From: Polaromonas sp. C04
GTDB taxonomy: Bacteria > Pseudomonadota > Gammaproteobacteria > Burkholderiales > Burkholderiaceae_C
Reading direction: 5' to 3'
Length of the DNA stretch: 64,000 nt
Assembly: GCF_002002705.1 (NCBI RefSeq)
Contig: NZ_MUNS01000025.1
Location: 1 to 64,000 of the forward strand
Shown: positions 63,883-64,000 of the stretch, in pieces
Layout: each line of letters begins with the position of its first letter
Position numbering within the stretch: the stretch's first letter is position 1
Made by a program: the position numbers and the translations under genes
The notes under the pieces: generated by a model
What the model was told of the DNA's origin: nothing
The model's database searches: none
The model's input: the letters and a program-made list of their open reading frames with translations, nothing else

Positions 63883-64000
63883 CTATTTCTTCAGTTTGCC
63901 GCGCACCGGCACCACGGTGGTGATGGTGGGCCGCACGGCATCGGGCGAGACGGGTTTGGGGGGTGACAAGTCCTTCTTGGGCTTCTTCACTTGCTTGTTG
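63883..64000 (-). CDS. C-terminal end of an unknown gene, cut by the right edge
   Basis: Open frame of 38 codons reading in from the right edge to TAG at 63885-63883. The visible end is Lys/Pro-rich (KQVKKPKKDLSPPKPVSPDA, then RPTITTVVPVRGKLKK) and probably disordered. No family can be named. The stop is 9 bp before the VF530 start, consistent with the same operon. Confidence 0.5.
   Translation of the reverse strand, partial: NKQVKKPKKDLSPPKPVSPDAVRPTITTVVPVRGKLKK

Noticed and set aside
1-64000. CRISPR arrays, insertion sequences, prophage genes, rRNA or riboswitches
   Set aside because: No regularly spaced repeats, transposase or integrase motifs, rRNA sequence or recognisable riboswitch cores were seen.

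Overview
The window is a chromosomal segment of a GC-rich betaproteobacterium, most likely a Burkholderiales member of the family Comamonadaceae (Polaromonas/Rhodoferax/Variovorax-like). The evidence is high GC, tightly packed housekeeping genes, the order rpsO-pnp-qor-tpiA-secG-tRNA-Leu-nuoA..N-DUF2818, and a dispersed repeat of the form TGCTAT...AAGGGCT that I associate with this family. Genus is inference.

Layout. 1-1250 (minus): the N-terminal part of a type IIG restriction-modification protein running off the left edge, then a CcdB-type toxin with an unusual antitoxin. 1270-3915: mutS. 4094-6718: arsenic locus arsR-arsC-acr3 divergent from a His/Met-rich exported protein. 6748-13594: exported and membrane proteins (a membrane/periplasmic pair, an exported creatininase-like protein, a beta-propeller, a FUSC transporter), suhB and pagL. 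13734-20628: trmJ, cysE, mog, darP, pmbA, yqeY, rpsU, a flavoprotein and a small membrane protein. 20907-30206: nitrate assimilation, with nirB-nirD-nasA-ybiB-cobA on minus and narK on plus. The 390-bp gap between nirB and narK carries two divergent sigma-54 promoters around paired NtrC-like sites. 30242-38147: dps, tsaD, hsp20, a solute-binding protein, an aminotransferase, rpsO and pnp, with an RNase III-type leader hairpin before pnp. 38209-55447: qor, tpiA, secG, tRNA-Leu and a complete 14-gene complex I operon. 55468-57910: Nudix, DUF1178 and gdhA. 58324-61654: an ergothioneine locus (egtB-egtD) followed by DUF427 and a 2OG-Fe(II) dioxygenase. 61731-64000: an FNR/ANR-type uspA, an SDR, an RluA-type pseudouridine synthase, a VF530 protein and the C-terminus of an unknown gene.

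How the genes fit together. NarK imports nitrate, NasA reduces it to nitrite and NirBD reduces nitrite to ammonium. CobA supplies the siroheme precursor for NirB, and the promoter architecture implies nitrogen control by NtrC/RpoN. GdhA can then handle ammonium. Complex I with SecG, TpiA, RpsO and Pnp is core metabolism.

Most interesting points: (1) a 50-65 bp dispersed repeat with at least seven recognisable copies, four inside reading frames (twice in mutS, once each in trmJ and ybiB) and apparently translated in frame; (2) the divergent sigma-54/NtrC control region; (3) egtB-egtD followed by DUF427 and a 2OG-Fe dioxygenase, a candidate modified-thiol pathway; (4) a chimeric CcdA-like antitoxin; (5) an exported creatininase-family protein with substituted metal ligands; (6) the pnp leader hairpin; (7) a textbook FNR box at uspA.
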